A stretch of 64,000 bases of DNA from contig NZ_JAXCHT010000003.1 in assembly GCF_035984655.1 (NCBI RefSeq), forward strand, positions 124,001 to 188,000. Reading direction: 5' to 3'. Positions 51,566 to 59,775 of this stretch are shown here, in pieces. Every line of letters starts with the position of its first letter. Positions within the stretch are counted from its first letter, which is position 1. The translations under genes and the position numbers were made by a program. A model generated the notes under the pieces. It was given only the letters and a program-made list of their open reading frames with translations, searched no databases and was not told the DNA's origin. Source of the stretch: Actimicrobium sp035984655. GTDB taxonomy: Bacteria; Pseudomonadota; Gammaproteobacteria; Burkholderiales; Burkholderiaceae_D.

Positions 51566-52261
51566 TTAAGCTGTCTTTTTGACAGCGGATTTTGAATTGG
51601 ATACGGCATTGCCTGCCGCCAGCGATGGCGGCGACTCGACAACCTGATAGCTTTGCAGCAAGCGCTCGAAGCCGCGTTGCGCACGATCGACACTGCCAGG
51701 TCGTTTGATGAAGCGGGCGTCGTGATGCAGGGCCAGAATCAGGCCGTACATTTCAAACACCATTTGTTGCGGATCGGTGTCGGCGCGCAGATGGCCGAGC
51801 TCGATCGCTTGCTGCGTACTGCGGTACAGCGCTCCCTGCCAGGCCCGCACCATGCCCTCGAGCTCTTCGCGGATGGGACCGGGGCGATCATCGTATTCCA
51901 CGGCGCCGCTGATGTAGATGCAACCCGAGGCAATCTCCACCGTCACACGCTTGACCCAGCGCACGAACATGCTCCGCAGGCGCGGCAGACCGCGCGGTTC
52001 CTTGACGCTGGGGTAGAACACTTCCTGTTCGAAATGCTGGTGGTACAGCTTGAGTACTTCAATCTGCAAATCCTCGCGCGAACCGAAGTGCGCAAAGACG
52101 CCGGATTTGCTCATGTTCATCCGGTCCGCGAGCAGACCAATGGTCAAACCTTCGAGTCCATCGCGACTGGATAAGTCGAGCGCCACGTCAAGAATTGCAG
52201 CCCGGGTCAGTTCGCCCTTGCGCATAAACTTCGTGGTCATTTCTGGGGGGAGGGAGGTCAC
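51566..52261 (-). CDS. TetR/AcrR family regulator of the beta-oxidation operon
   Basis: The 231-residue repressor-type protein has an N-terminal helix-turn-helix ('GLTIGLLADRMNMSKSGVFAHFGS', about 37-60) and a ligand-binding C-terminal domain with a Lys-rich tail. Its position at the head of a fatty-acid operon suggests it senses acyl-CoA, as FadR/PsrA/FadP-type TetR regulators do; this is inference. The start is probably GTG at 52261 with AAGG upstream; the in-frame ATG at 52240 follows a pyrimidine-only stretch with no ribosome binding site. Confidence 0.9.
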   Translation of the reverse strand: MTSLPPEMTTKFMRKGELTRAAILDVALDLSSRDGLEGLTIGLLADRMNMSKSGVFAHFGSREDLQIEVLKLYHQHFEQEVFYPSVKEPRGLPRLRSMFVRWVKRVTVEIASGCIYISGAVEYDDRPGPIREELEGMVRAWQGALYRSTQQAIELGHLRADTDPQQMVFEMYGLILALHHDARFIKRPGSVDRAQRGFERLLQSYQVVESPPSLAAGNAVSNSKSAVKKTA

Positions 52262-52309
52262 AAAAAAGCCTTGTTTTGAATTCGCACCGGCAACAGCCCG
52301 GCGCCACAG

Positions 52310-52329
52310 AATCGTACGTTCGTACTATT
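52310..52329. promoter_or_regulatory. Palindromic operator candidate upstream of the tetR gene
   Basis: AAT-C-GTACG-TT-CGTAC-T-ATT is a 20-bp imperfect palindrome: all positions pair except the fourth from each end and the central two. Its size, GTACG/CGTAC half-sites and position about 50 bp before the regulator start fit a TetR-family operator controlling the operon and the regulator itself. Confidence 0.65.
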
Positions 52330-52400
52330 ATGCACGCCCATTGAAAAGTAAAGCGCGAACTTAGAGCGGCTCTTCTATAACCACCGTGGCCGCCATAGGC

Positions 52401-52781
52401 TCAGGAACTGCTGCGCTCAAGCGCGCGCCGGTCGCGTTTGGTCGGCCGACCCTTGATGGTGGTGCCGGGTTCGCGGTAAAGCTTGTGCTGCTCGGCCTCA
52501 TTGGCGCGGCGTTGCAGGCTGGCGTCAGTTTCCGCATACAGGGTGCGCGCGATATCGGCCGAGCCGCGCACCTCGGCCAACGCCTGCACCGTGACTTCCC
52601 ATTCGGTCGTGCCATTGTGAATCCGCAGCAAGTCGCCCGGCTTGACGGCATGGGCCGGCTTGGTGCGCTCGCCATTGAGACGAACCTTGCCATTGTCGAC
52701 CGCATCCGTGGCCAGCGACCGGGTCTTGAAGAAGCGGGCGGCCCACAGCCATTTGTCGATGCGGACGGTTGCGCTGTGCAT
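52401..52781 (-). CDS. hslR: S4-domain RNA-binding protein, Hsp15 family
   Basis: The 126-residue protein starts with an S4 domain ('RIDKWLWAARFFKTRSLATD', about 7-26, then 'VDNGKVRLNGE') and ends in a basic, Arg/Lys-rich tail. E. coli Hsp15 (HslR) binds stalled 50S subunits carrying nascent peptidyl-tRNA and helps recycle them. Length and the basic C-terminus match. It is transcribed alone toward the tetR region, away from the sigma-factor gene. Confidence 0.88.
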   Translation of the reverse strand: MHSATVRIDKWLWAARFFKTRSLATDAVDNGKVRLNGERTKPAHAVKPGDLLRIHNGTTEWEVTVQALAEVRGSADIARTLYAETDASLQRRANEAEQHKLYREPGTTIKGRPTKRDRRALERSSS

Positions 52782-52969
52782 GAAAAGTATCCTGGTAACG
52801 ATGACGGTTAATTGTAGTCCCGCTCGGGTTGATCGTTTCTTGTTGTTTGCTCAAGACTTTCTGCATGACTTCGGTTCATGCTGTAACCTCCTAAAAAAAA
52901 TTGCCGGGGAAGTGCAACCAGTGTTGGTCTGACATTGGCAACCCAATCCACTTTTTTACGGACCAAAAA

Positions 52970-53548
52970 TTGTCTACTCCCGATCCGCAACAGCTCAAAG
53001 TCTGGCTTGCCGCCGTCGCACGCAAGGACGCCGTGGCATTTCGTGCGCTCTACGACGCAACATCATCGAAACTGTTTGGATTTGCTCTGCGTATATTAAT
53101 CAAACGCGAGTCGGCGGAAGAGGTGCTGCAGGAAAGCTTTGTCAGCATCTGGAATAACGCCGGCAGCTATCAGGCTTCTCTGGCCGCGCCCATGACATGG
53201 ATGACGACAATCGTCCGCAACAAGGCGTTTGACTTGCTGCGCCGGGTCGATCATACGGTGGAGATCGACGCAGACACATTTGACAGGGACGTCATGGACG
53301 CACTCGAAAGCACGGACCCGACTCCGCTCCAGTCATTGCAACTGAGCGCCGATGCGCGCGCGCTGGCGGTCTGCTTTGCCCGGCTGGAGGGATTGCACCG
53401 GCAAGCCATTGCGATGGCGTTTTACCACGACATGTCGCACAGCGAAGTGGCGCAACACATGACGCTGCCGATCGGCACCGTCAAGACGTGGATTCGGCGC
53501 GGCCTTGAGCGCCTGCGCTTATGCCTGTCGAAAGCGGAGAGCGCATGA
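52970..53548 (+). CDS. ECF-type RNA polymerase sigma factor
   Basis: The protein has sigma region 2 ('FRALYDATSSKLFGFALRIL' and 'EEVLQESFVSIWNNAGSY') and region 4 ('GLHRQAIAMAFYHDMSHSEVAQHMTLPIGTVKTW' in two parts, about 140-175) of the extracytoplasmic function group. The likely start is TTG at 52970 (192 aa); no ATG is suitably placed and no strong ribosome binding site is visible. It overlaps the anti-sigma gene by 4 bp. The target regulon is unknown. Confidence 0.88.
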   Translation: MSTPDPQQLKVWLAAVARKDAVAFRALYDATSSKLFGFALRILIKRESAEEVLQESFVSIWNNAGSYQASLAAPMTWMTTIVRNKAFDLLRRVDHTVEIDADTFDRDVMDALESTDPTPLQSLQLSADARALAVCFARLEGLHRQAIAMAFYHDMSHSEVAQHMTLPIGTVKTWIRRGLERLRLCLSKAESA

Positions 53549-54267
53549 ACATTCTCGATAACGAAAAGCTGCTGTACCGCCTGAGCGGGGAATATGTGCT
53601 TGGCACGCTGCGCGGTGGCGCAAGGCGGCGCTTTGAAGGCTTGCTGTCGGGCAGCCCGCTGGCGCGACGCGCGGTTGCAGAATGGCAGGATCGGCTCCAT
53701 CCGATGGCGGAGTTTGCACCGGCGGCGCAACCGTCGCCGAAGGTGTGGACCAATCTGAGCAAGCAGCTCGGGCTCAACGTGTCGCTGGCGCGCGACGACA
53801 AACTGGCGTTCTGGCGCGGTCTGCACAATGACCTGGCGTTCTGGCGTGGTCTCGGGATGGTCTCGACGCTGCTGGCAACCATCCTCATCAGCGTGCTGGT
53901 CGGAAAACAGCTGGCGCCGTCGCTGCCGGCCAATACCTATGTGGCGATGCTGGCCGATGACCAGTCCAGGCCGGTGGCGCTCGCCACCGGCGATCCGCTG
54001 CGGCATCAGGTAACGATCCGGCTGGTGACCGCACAGGCGGTCGCCGCCGACAAGAGTCTTGAGTTGTGGGCGGTGCCCAAGGACGGCGCGCCGCGTTCGC
54101 TCGGCTTGCTCGCGGCCGACGGCAGCATCACGCTGGCGTTGCCGGACAATGCGTCACCAGCGACCATTCCGCTGCTGGCTGTCACACTCGAACCCAAGGG
54201 TGGCTCGCCCAATCCAAACGGGCCGACCGGGCCAATCGTGTTCAAGGGCGCATGGGTCAAGGTGTAA
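53545..54267 (+). CDS. Anti-sigma factor, RskA family
   Basis: The 240-residue protein has a cytoplasmic N-terminal anti-sigma region ('LYRLSGEYVLGTLRGGARRRF'), one transmembrane helix (about 103-122) and a periplasmic RskA domain ('ELWAVPKDGAPRSLGLL', 'AVTLEPKGGSP'). It should hold the upstream sigma factor at the membrane until proteolysed. Just before the helix the sequence LAFWRGL occurs twice, 11 residues apart, from a small DNA duplication. Start overlaps the sigma stop by 4 bp. Confidence 0.88.
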   Translation: MNILDNEKLLYRLSGEYVLGTLRGGARRRFEGLLSGSPLARRAVAEWQDRLHPMAEFAPAAQPSPKVWTNLSKQLGLNVSLARDDKLAFWRGLHNDLAFWRGLGMVSTLLATILISVLVGKQLAPSLPANTYVAMLADDQSRPVALATGDPLRHQVTIRLVTAQAVAADKSLELWAVPKDGAPRSLGLLAADGSITLALPDNASPATIPLLAVTLEPKGGSPNPNGPTGPIVFKGAWVKV

Positions 54268-54280
54268 GGCAAGGTTAGTC

Positions 54281-54308
54281 TTGACATTGCTGCGTCTCCA
54301 ATTAGGAT
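54281..54308 (+). promoter_or_regulatory. Promoter candidate for the PHB depolymerase gene
   Basis: A perfect TTGACA (54281-54286) and TAGGAT (54303-54308) are 16 bp apart, just after the anti-sigma stop codon. This is a sigma-70-like pattern, so the depolymerase gene need not depend on the neighbouring ECF sigma factor. Confidence 0.55.
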
Positions 54309-54361
54309 CGTTGTTGCTGCCGTGAGTAGCAAACACAATCGAAGTTAAAAATAATTGGAGA
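54295..54361 (+). repeat. Inverted repeat TCTCCAATTA / TAATTGGAGA overlapping the ribosome binding site
   Basis: The 10-bp arms are exact reverse complements, 47 bp apart. The right arm (54352-54361) contains the GGAG ribosome binding site of the depolymerase gene; the left arm (54295-54304) overlaps the promoter spacer and -10. A transcript reading through from the anti-sigma gene would carry both arms and could hide the ribosome binding site, while one started at the local promoter would carry only the right arm. Confidence 0.7.
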
Positions 54362-54365
54362 CAAG

Positions 54366-55577
54366 ATGTCATTCACAACCCGCCGTTTGGGCTGCGCTGT
54401 TGGCGCAGCCATTGGTTTCACGTTCTCTCTGGCGGCTTCGGCCGCAGTCGTCCTGCCAAAATACAATGTTGGTTTCGCCGATGTCTCGGTGTCGGGCATT
54501 TCATCCGGCGGCTACATGGCGGCGCAGCTGCATGTGGCGTATTCGAAAACCATCAGGAAGGGCGCGGGCATCATTGCCGGCGGTCCGGTCTACTGTTCGC
54601 AAGGCAATGCACTCATTGCCACCGGTCCCTGCACCGCGGACACGGCGTCGCGCAACCTGCCCTACCTGATGTCAGTCGTGAACACCTGGTCCGGGAACGG
54701 TTATATCGATCCGATCGCCAACCTGGCCGGGTCGAAGGTGTACCTGTTTTCCGGCACGCTCGATTCGGTAGTCAGGCAGCCGGTGATGAACGACCTCAAT
54801 ACGATGTATGCCAGTTATGTCGGCGCTGCGAACATCACCTACAAGAACAATATCGCAGCCGAACATGCCGTGCCGACCGATTCCAGCGGCAACGCCTGCA
54901 ACGTCAAGGGCAGCCCCTACATCAACAACTGCAATCTCGATACGGCCGGCGACATGCTCAAGTGGATGTATGGACCGCTGAATGCCAAAAATGCCGCAGC
55001 ACTGACCGGCAGCTTCATCAACTTCGATCAACGCGCATTCTGGGGCAATGCCGATCCGACCAATCACGGCATGGCCAACGACGGCTGGGCCTACGTGCCT
55101 GCCAGCTGCGCGGCCGGCCAATCCTGCAAACTGCATGTGGCACTGCATGGCTGCCTGCAAAACGTCGCCACGGTCGGGTCGCAGTTCTACAAGAACGCGG
55201 GCTACAACAAATGGGCCGATACCAACAACATGATCGTGCTGTACCCGCAGGCCAATTCCACCGCGGCCAATCCGAACGGCTGCTGGGACTGGTACGGCTA
55301 TGACGATGTGAATTTCCCGGGCAAGAGCGGTGGCCAGATGGTCGCGCTCAAGACCATGGTCGACCGGATCGTCAGCGGTAACGTTGCAACGCCTTATACC
55401 TGCGCGCACTGGTACGACAGCAACTACGCACACGTCTACTACGGCCGGGCCTATACATCGGGCGGCAATGTCTACGCAGTCAATTCCAATCAGTATCTCG
55501 GGTATTACTCGGTAGCTGCTTATACCGATGTGCGGCGTACCTCGGCCGGTTACTACGCTTACGGCAGCTGCTCCTGA
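54366..55577 (+). CDS. Extracellular PHB depolymerase (Penicillium funiculosum type)
   Basis: The enzyme should hydrolyse poly(3-hydroxybutyrate) outside the cytoplasm. The 403-residue precursor has a signal peptide (about 1-26). The lipase-like box GISSGGY is at 44-50, near the N-terminus, with Ser47, Asp133 ('SGTLDSVV') and His167 ('AEHAVPTD') in the order and context of the circularly permuted P. funiculosum enzyme; 'LHVALHGCLQ' and 'NKWADTNNMIVLYPQ' are also shared. About 60 Tyr-rich residues at the end have no counterpart there and may bind substrate. Paired cysteines suggest disulfides. Confidence 0.88.
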   Translation: MSFTTRRLGCAVGAAIGFTFSLAASAAVVLPKYNVGFADVSVSGISSGGYMAAQLHVAYSKTIRKGAGIIAGGPVYCSQGNALIATGPCTADTASRNLPYLMSVVNTWSGNGYIDPIANLAGSKVYLFSGTLDSVVRQPVMNDLNTMYASYVGAANITYKNNIAAEHAVPTDSSGNACNVKGSPYINNCNLDTAGDMLKWMYGPLNAKNAAALTGSFINFDQRAFWGNADPTNHGMANDGWAYVPASCAAGQSCKLHVALHGCLQNVATVGSQFYKNAGYNKWADTNNMIVLYPQANSTAANPNGCWDWYGYDDVNFPGKSGGQMVALKTMVDRIVSGNVATPYTCAHWYDSNYAHVYYGRAYTSGGNVYAVNSNQYLGYYSVAAYTDVRRTSAGYYAYGSCS

Positions 55578-55738
55578 CCCTGGCCGCGCGCAACCGCAGG
55601 CAGGTTGATGCGGTTGCAGGCGGCCCCCTCCACAACGGCCCACCGGCAGCATCCGGGCGGGCCGCCCGATGCTTCTTCGCGTCGTTCGACAACTTGCAAA
55701 CTTCCAGTACCTTTTTCCAAAGTTTTGCCATACAATGC

Positions 55739-55759
55739 AAATGCGACTCGTTCTCATTT
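55739..55759 (+). promoter_or_regulatory. Fur box of the iron-uptake operon
   Basis: The stretch AAATGCGACTCGTTCTCATTT resembles the proteobacterial Fur consensus of three GATAAT-like hexamers and is a partial palindrome (AAATG...CATTT). It lies about 65 bp upstream of the first gene of an operon encoding TonB, a siderophore receptor and PiuC-type hydroxylase, all classic Fur targets. Confidence 0.8.
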
Positions 55760-55823
55760 GTGTTTATCTAAAAAACACACGCACCATTCCCGCTAACAGG
55801 GTCGCAATTCGACTCTGGAGAAG

Positions 55824-56153
55824 ATGATGCCCGCTCAAAAAATTTCTGCGAATGATCTCGATCCTGCTGCGCCGCCAGTCTCGGCGCGCCCCGAAATACT
55901 GGTGTCCGCCGCACTGCACCTGATGTCGCATTACGCAGCTGAAAGCCAGGAAGAGGGCCGCTGCCTGAAACTGGCATCGGTAATCGAGCGCCATCTGCGC
56001 GCACTGGCGACCATACCGGATCTCGCACCGGTCCTGCGTGCAACCTGCCAGCAGCTCTCGCAACAGTGGGCCACGGTGATTGATCGTGCCATGCCGCGCC
56101 CCTCCCCCAGTCGCTGGATCGCAGTGCGCGTGAACGGGTCAAGGACGCGCTGA
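55824..56153 (+). CDS. Small unknown protein at the head of the TonB/receptor operon
   Basis: The 109-residue soluble protein has no signal peptide. Its centre is helical ('ALHLMSHYAAESQEEGRCLKLASVIERHLRAL' in two parts, about 30-62). I do not recognise a family. It has a good ribosome binding site (GGAGAAG), follows a Fur box and overlaps the tonB start by 1 bp (TGATG), so it should be made under iron limitation. A regulatory or iron-sparing role is only a guess. Confidence 0.7.
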   Translation: MMPAQKISANDLDPAAPPVSARPEILVSAALHLMSHYAAESQEEGRCLKLASVIERHLRALATIPDLAPVLRATCQQLSQQWATVIDRAMPRPSPSRWIAVRVNGSRTR

Positions 56154-56860
56154 TGATGACCATGCCAATGCCCGCCATCACCATGCGCACGATGCATCAG
56201 CAGCACGCGCTCCCGCACAAGTCGGGGCTGCGCCGCGCCGCCCCGATGCTGCTGATCGTCGCGCTGCACCTGCTGTTTTTTTACGCATTGCGTAGCGGCC
56301 TGGTGAAACAGGCCATCCCCGCCGGGCCGCAGGAAATCTTCGTCTCGTTGATCGCTGCCGCAACGCCAACGCCAGCACCGCCGGCGCCGCGTGTGGAACC
56401 GCCTACCGTTGCCGTGCGCAGGATTGCGACACCGACACCTCCGGTGACACCCGCCGTGGCGCCGCAAGCGCTTGCCGCGCTGTCGACGCCGGCGGCGCCG
56501 ATCAACGTTGCGCCGGCCATCGACACGGCCGAGGCGACAGCGACCACGCCGCCGGTGCCCACGTCGCCGGCGCTGCCGAAGACGATTTCGTCCAGTCTCG
56601 AATACATCCAGCCGCCCCGCCCCGAGTATCCGGCCGCCGCCCGGCGCTTGCGCGAAGAAGGCAAGACCACCCTGCGCGTGCTGGTCGATGAAAAAGGCCA
56701 TCCGGAACGTGCCGAGATCGTCAAGTCATCCGGTTCGACGCGACTCGACGATGCTGCGCGCTATGCCGTGCTGGCCGCGCTGTTCAAGCCGCATATCGAA
56801 GCTGGCCGCGCCATCGCGGTCTATGCACTGGTCCCGATTTCGTTTTCGCTTGATACCTGA
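56153..56860 (+). CDS. tonB: Energy transducer TonB
   Basis: The 235-residue protein has a short cytoplasmic tail, one transmembrane helix (about 29-47), a long Pro/Ala/Thr-rich periplasmic spacer (about 65-145) and a TonB C-terminal domain ('PEYPAAARRLREEGKTTLRVLV' region). TonB passes proton-motive energy from ExbBD to outer-membrane receptors. No exbBD genes are in the operon, so they must be elsewhere. It directly precedes the receptor it probably serves. Confidence 0.9.
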   Translation: MMTMPMPAITMRTMHQQHALPHKSGLRRAAPMLLIVALHLLFFYALRSGLVKQAIPAGPQEIFVSLIAAATPTPAPPAPRVEPPTVAVRRIATPTPPVTPAVAPQALAALSTPAAPINVAPAIDTAEATATTPPVPTSPALPKTISSSLEYIQPPRPEYPAAARRLREEGKTTLRVLVDEKGHPERAEIVKSSGSTRLDDAARYAVLAALFKPHIEAGRAIAVYALVPISFSLDT

Positions 56861-56913
56861 GGCATCTGCTGCACGCCTTCCAATTTTTCCAACCTTTCCC
56901 GACGACTGATCCA

Positions 56914-59070
56914 ATGACACTCAAGAAGACCAAACTCGCGTTGCTGGTAACACTGGCCCTGCAACAACTCACCGCACAGGCCCAGGTCAACGACCAGCAA
57001 CTGCCCGTGATTAAGGTGCAGGCAGCGCCGCCATCGAACGACTACGCGCCCGGCGTTTCCAGCGTCGGCGCCAAAACAGTGACGCCGTTGCGCGACATTC
57101 CGCAATCGGTCACGGTGGTCAACCGCAGCGTGCTGGAAGCCCAGGGCGCAGCGTCGCTGCAGGAAGCCTTGCGCAATGTGCCGGGCATCACCATCGGCGG
57201 CGCGGAGGGCGGACAGATTGGCAACAACATTAACCTGCGTGGTTTCTCGGCACGTACCGACATCTTCATCGACGGCGTGCGCGACCGCGGCCAGTATTAC
57301 CGCGACACCTATTATCTGGAGTCGGTCGAAGTGCTCAAGGGACCGTCGTCGATGCTGTTCGGACGCGGCTCAACCGGTGGCGTGATCAATCAGGCCCGCA
57401 AGCAGGCCACGCTGAAGGACAGCAACGAAGTCAGCGCCACCGTCGGCACCAACTCATACTTGCGCACCACTGGCGACTTCAACCGCCGTCTGTCGGACAC
57501 CTCGGCAGCACGGGTGTCGGTGATGGCGCAGGATACCCAGACCACGCGCGATGTCATGAACAACCGCGACTTCGGCATTGCCCCAACGCTGCGACTGGGC
57601 ATCGGCACGCCGACCGAAATCACCCTGTCGGCGCTGCTGGCGCACAACCGCGACATGGCCGACTACGGGGTTCCGGCCGTCAATGGCAAACCAGCCGATG
57701 TGCCACGCAATACGTATTACGGCCTGACCGATGACCGCACCATCCAGGATGTCGCCAGCCTGTCGGCGCGCGTCGAGCACAAGATCAGTCCGAACCTGAC
57801 GCTGCGCAACCAGACCACGGTCAGCCAATACCGCACCGATGCGCGCGAGACCTCGGCCAACAATGTCGGCACGCTCGCCGGCACCGTCTTCACGGCCCTG
57901 CCCACGGCCGCGGCCGGCAATACCACCGCGTTGGGACTGGACCGGTTGTCGGTGAAACTGGCGTCGCACGACCGCGTCATCACCGACAAGTCGATCGACA
58001 ACCAGACCGACCTGATCGCCAGATTCGACACCGGTGCGATCAAGCACACGCTGATTGCCGGCGCGGAAATCAGCCGCGACACCTATGACAACCAGACCAC
58101 CAGCCGCGGCAATCTGCCGGTGGTTTCGCTGACCAACCCGGCGTATGGCAGCAACCCGCCGGGCGTGACGACCACGGTCGGCAACCATGCCCAGTCCGAC
58201 GCCACCTCGCTGGCCGCGTACGTCAACGACACGCTGGAACTGAACAAGCAATGGAAGCTGGTCGGCGGCCTGCGCTGGGACCGTTTCAAGGCCAATTTGA
58301 GCAACTCGATCAGTACCGCGACGCCGCCGCTGTACAACGCCGGCCAGACCGTCAACTTCACCAGCGTGCGCAGTGGCGTGATCTGGCAACCGACCGAGGC
58401 ACAGTCGTATTACGTCTCGTATGGCACCTCGTTCAATCCGTCGCTGGAACAATTGACGGTGACGGCGGGCCAGCAAAATGTCGCGCCGGAAAAGAACCGC
58501 TCCTACGAAATCGGTGGCAAATGGGATGTGCTGCAGGGGGATTTGTCGCTCACCGCGGCGCTGTTCCAGATCGACAAAACCAACTCGCGTTCACTGGTAT
58601 CGACCGGTGTGTATCAACTTGATGGCGATGTCACGGTGCGTGGCGGCGAAGTTGGCATCGCCGGCCGCATTACGCCGAAATGGCAAATCGTCGGCGGCTA
58701 CACCCATCTCAATCCGGTCATCACCAAGGCCTCCGCGCTCGACGGCACCCAGGGCAAGACGCTGGCCAACACGCCGCGCGACAGCGCCACGCTGTGGAGC
58801 ACCTACAACCTGACGCGCGAATGGGAATTCGGCGGCGGGTTGACCCACATGTCGCAGCGCTTCGCCAGCAACACCAATGTGGTGGCGGCCGACGCCTACA
58901 CGCGCTGGGATGCGACGCTGGCCTGGCATCAGCCCAGGTACGATGTGCGCCTGAATGTACTGAACCTGACCAACACTCGGTACATTGACGCCCTGATTCC
59001 TTCCGACGGCGGTCGCAGCGTGCCCGGCGTCGGCCGCAGCGCGCTGGTGACGCTGGCTTACCGTTTCTGA
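56914..59070 (+). CDS. fiu: TonB-dependent siderophore receptor (Fiu-like)
   Basis: The 718-residue outer-membrane receptor has a signal peptide (about 1-23), a plug domain ('TVTPLRDIPQSVTVVNRSVLE', 'NLRGFSARTDIFIDGVRDRG', 'VEVLKGPSSMLFGRGSTGGVIN') and a 22-strand barrel ending 'SALVTLAYRF' with the terminal Phe. The PiuC-type hydroxylase gene next to it is typical of the Fiu/PiuA group of catecholate receptors, so a catechol siderophore is the likely substrate. Confidence 0.9.
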   Translation: MTLKKTKLALLVTLALQQLTAQAQVNDQQLPVIKVQAAPPSNDYAPGVSSVGAKTVTPLRDIPQSVTVVNRSVLEAQGAASLQEALRNVPGITIGGAEGGQIGNNINLRGFSARTDIFIDGVRDRGQYYRDTYYLESVEVLKGPSSMLFGRGSTGGVINQARKQATLKDSNEVSATVGTNSYLRTTGDFNRRLSDTSAARVSVMAQDTQTTRDVMNNRDFGIAPTLRLGIGTPTEITLSALLAHNRDMADYGVPAVNGKPADVPRNTYYGLTDDRTIQDVASLSARVEHKISPNLTLRNQTTVSQYRTDARETSANNVGTLAGTVFTALPTAAAGNTTALGLDRLSVKLASHDRVITDKSIDNQTDLIARFDTGAIKHTLIAGAEISRDTYDNQTTSRGNLPVVSLTNPAYGSNPPGVTTTVGNHAQSDATSLAAYVNDTLELNKQWKLVGGLRWDRFKANLSNSISTATPPLYNAGQTVNFTSVRSGVIWQPTEAQSYYVSYGTSFNPSLEQLTVTAGQQNVAPEKNRSYEIGGKWDVLQGDLSLTAALFQIDKTNSRSLVSTGVYQLDGDVTVRGGEVGIAGRITPKWQIVGGYTHLNPVITKASALDGTQGKTLANTPRDSATLWSTYNLTREWEFGGGLTHMSQRFASNTNVVAADAYTRWDATLAWHQPRYDVRLNVLNLTNTRYIDALIPSDGGRSVPGVGRSALVTLAYRF

Positions 59071-59088
59071 TTTTTTGCGAGAACCCTC

Positions 59089-59775
59089 ATGCTGCTGCAC
59101 ATCCCGCAAGTCCTCGACCCCGAACAGGTGCGCCATGTCCGCGCCAAACTGGCTGCTGCCGGCGATGCGTGGGTCGACGGTCGCGTCACCGCCGGCCATC
59201 AGGGCGCGCCGGTCAAGCGCAACCTGCAACTGGCCGAAAACTCGCCCATCGCCCATGAACTCGGCGATCTGCTGCTGGGCGCGCTGGAGCGCAATGCCCT
59301 GTTCATCAGCGCGGCGCTGCCGAGCCAGGTGTATCCGCCGATGTTCAACCGGTATGCCGACGGCATGCACTTCGGCAGCCATGTCGATGGGGCGATCCGC
59401 CTGATTCCGGGCAGCGGTGCAAAGATGCGCACCGACGTCTCGGCCACGCTGTTCCTGTCGGCGCCGGAAGACTATGACGGCGGCGAACTGCTGATCGAAG
59501 ATACCTATGGCGTGCACAGCGCCAAGCTCGCCGCCGGCGATATGCTGATCTATCCGTCGACCAGCCTGCATCAGGTCACACCTGTCACGCGTGGCGAGCG
59601 CATCGCCAGCTTTTTCTGGATCCAGAGCCTGATCCGCGATGACGGCCAGCGCAGCCTGCTGTTCGACATGGACACCGCAATCCAGCGACTCAATGCCTCG
59701 GCCGCCGACGACAGCGCTCGCACCAGCCTGACCGGCTGCTATCACAACCTGCTGCGCATGTGGAGCGCGGCATGA
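59089..59775 (+). CDS. piuC: Fe(II)/2-oxoglutarate-dependent PKHD-type hydroxylase (PiuC/YbiX)
   Basis: The 228-residue protein belongs to the prolyl-4-hydroxylase-like dioxygenases of the PiuC/YbiX family. The iron triad is His98-x-Asp100 ('HFGSHVDGAI') and His161 ('TSLHQVTPVTRGER'), with Arg171 for 2-oxoglutarate. These genes are nearly always beside Fiu/PiuA-type receptors under Fur control; their substrate is unknown. The 3' end overlaps the next gene by 4 bp. Confidence 0.93.
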   Translation: MLLHIPQVLDPEQVRHVRAKLAAAGDAWVDGRVTAGHQGAPVKRNLQLAENSPIAHELGDLLLGALERNALFISAALPSQVYPPMFNRYADGMHFGSHVDGAIRLIPGSGAKMRTDVSATLFLSAPEDYDGGELLIEDTYGVHSAKLAAGDMLIYPSTSLHQVTPVTRGERIASFFWIQSLIRDDGQRSLLFDMDTAIQRLNASAADDSARTSLTGCYHNLLRMWSAA

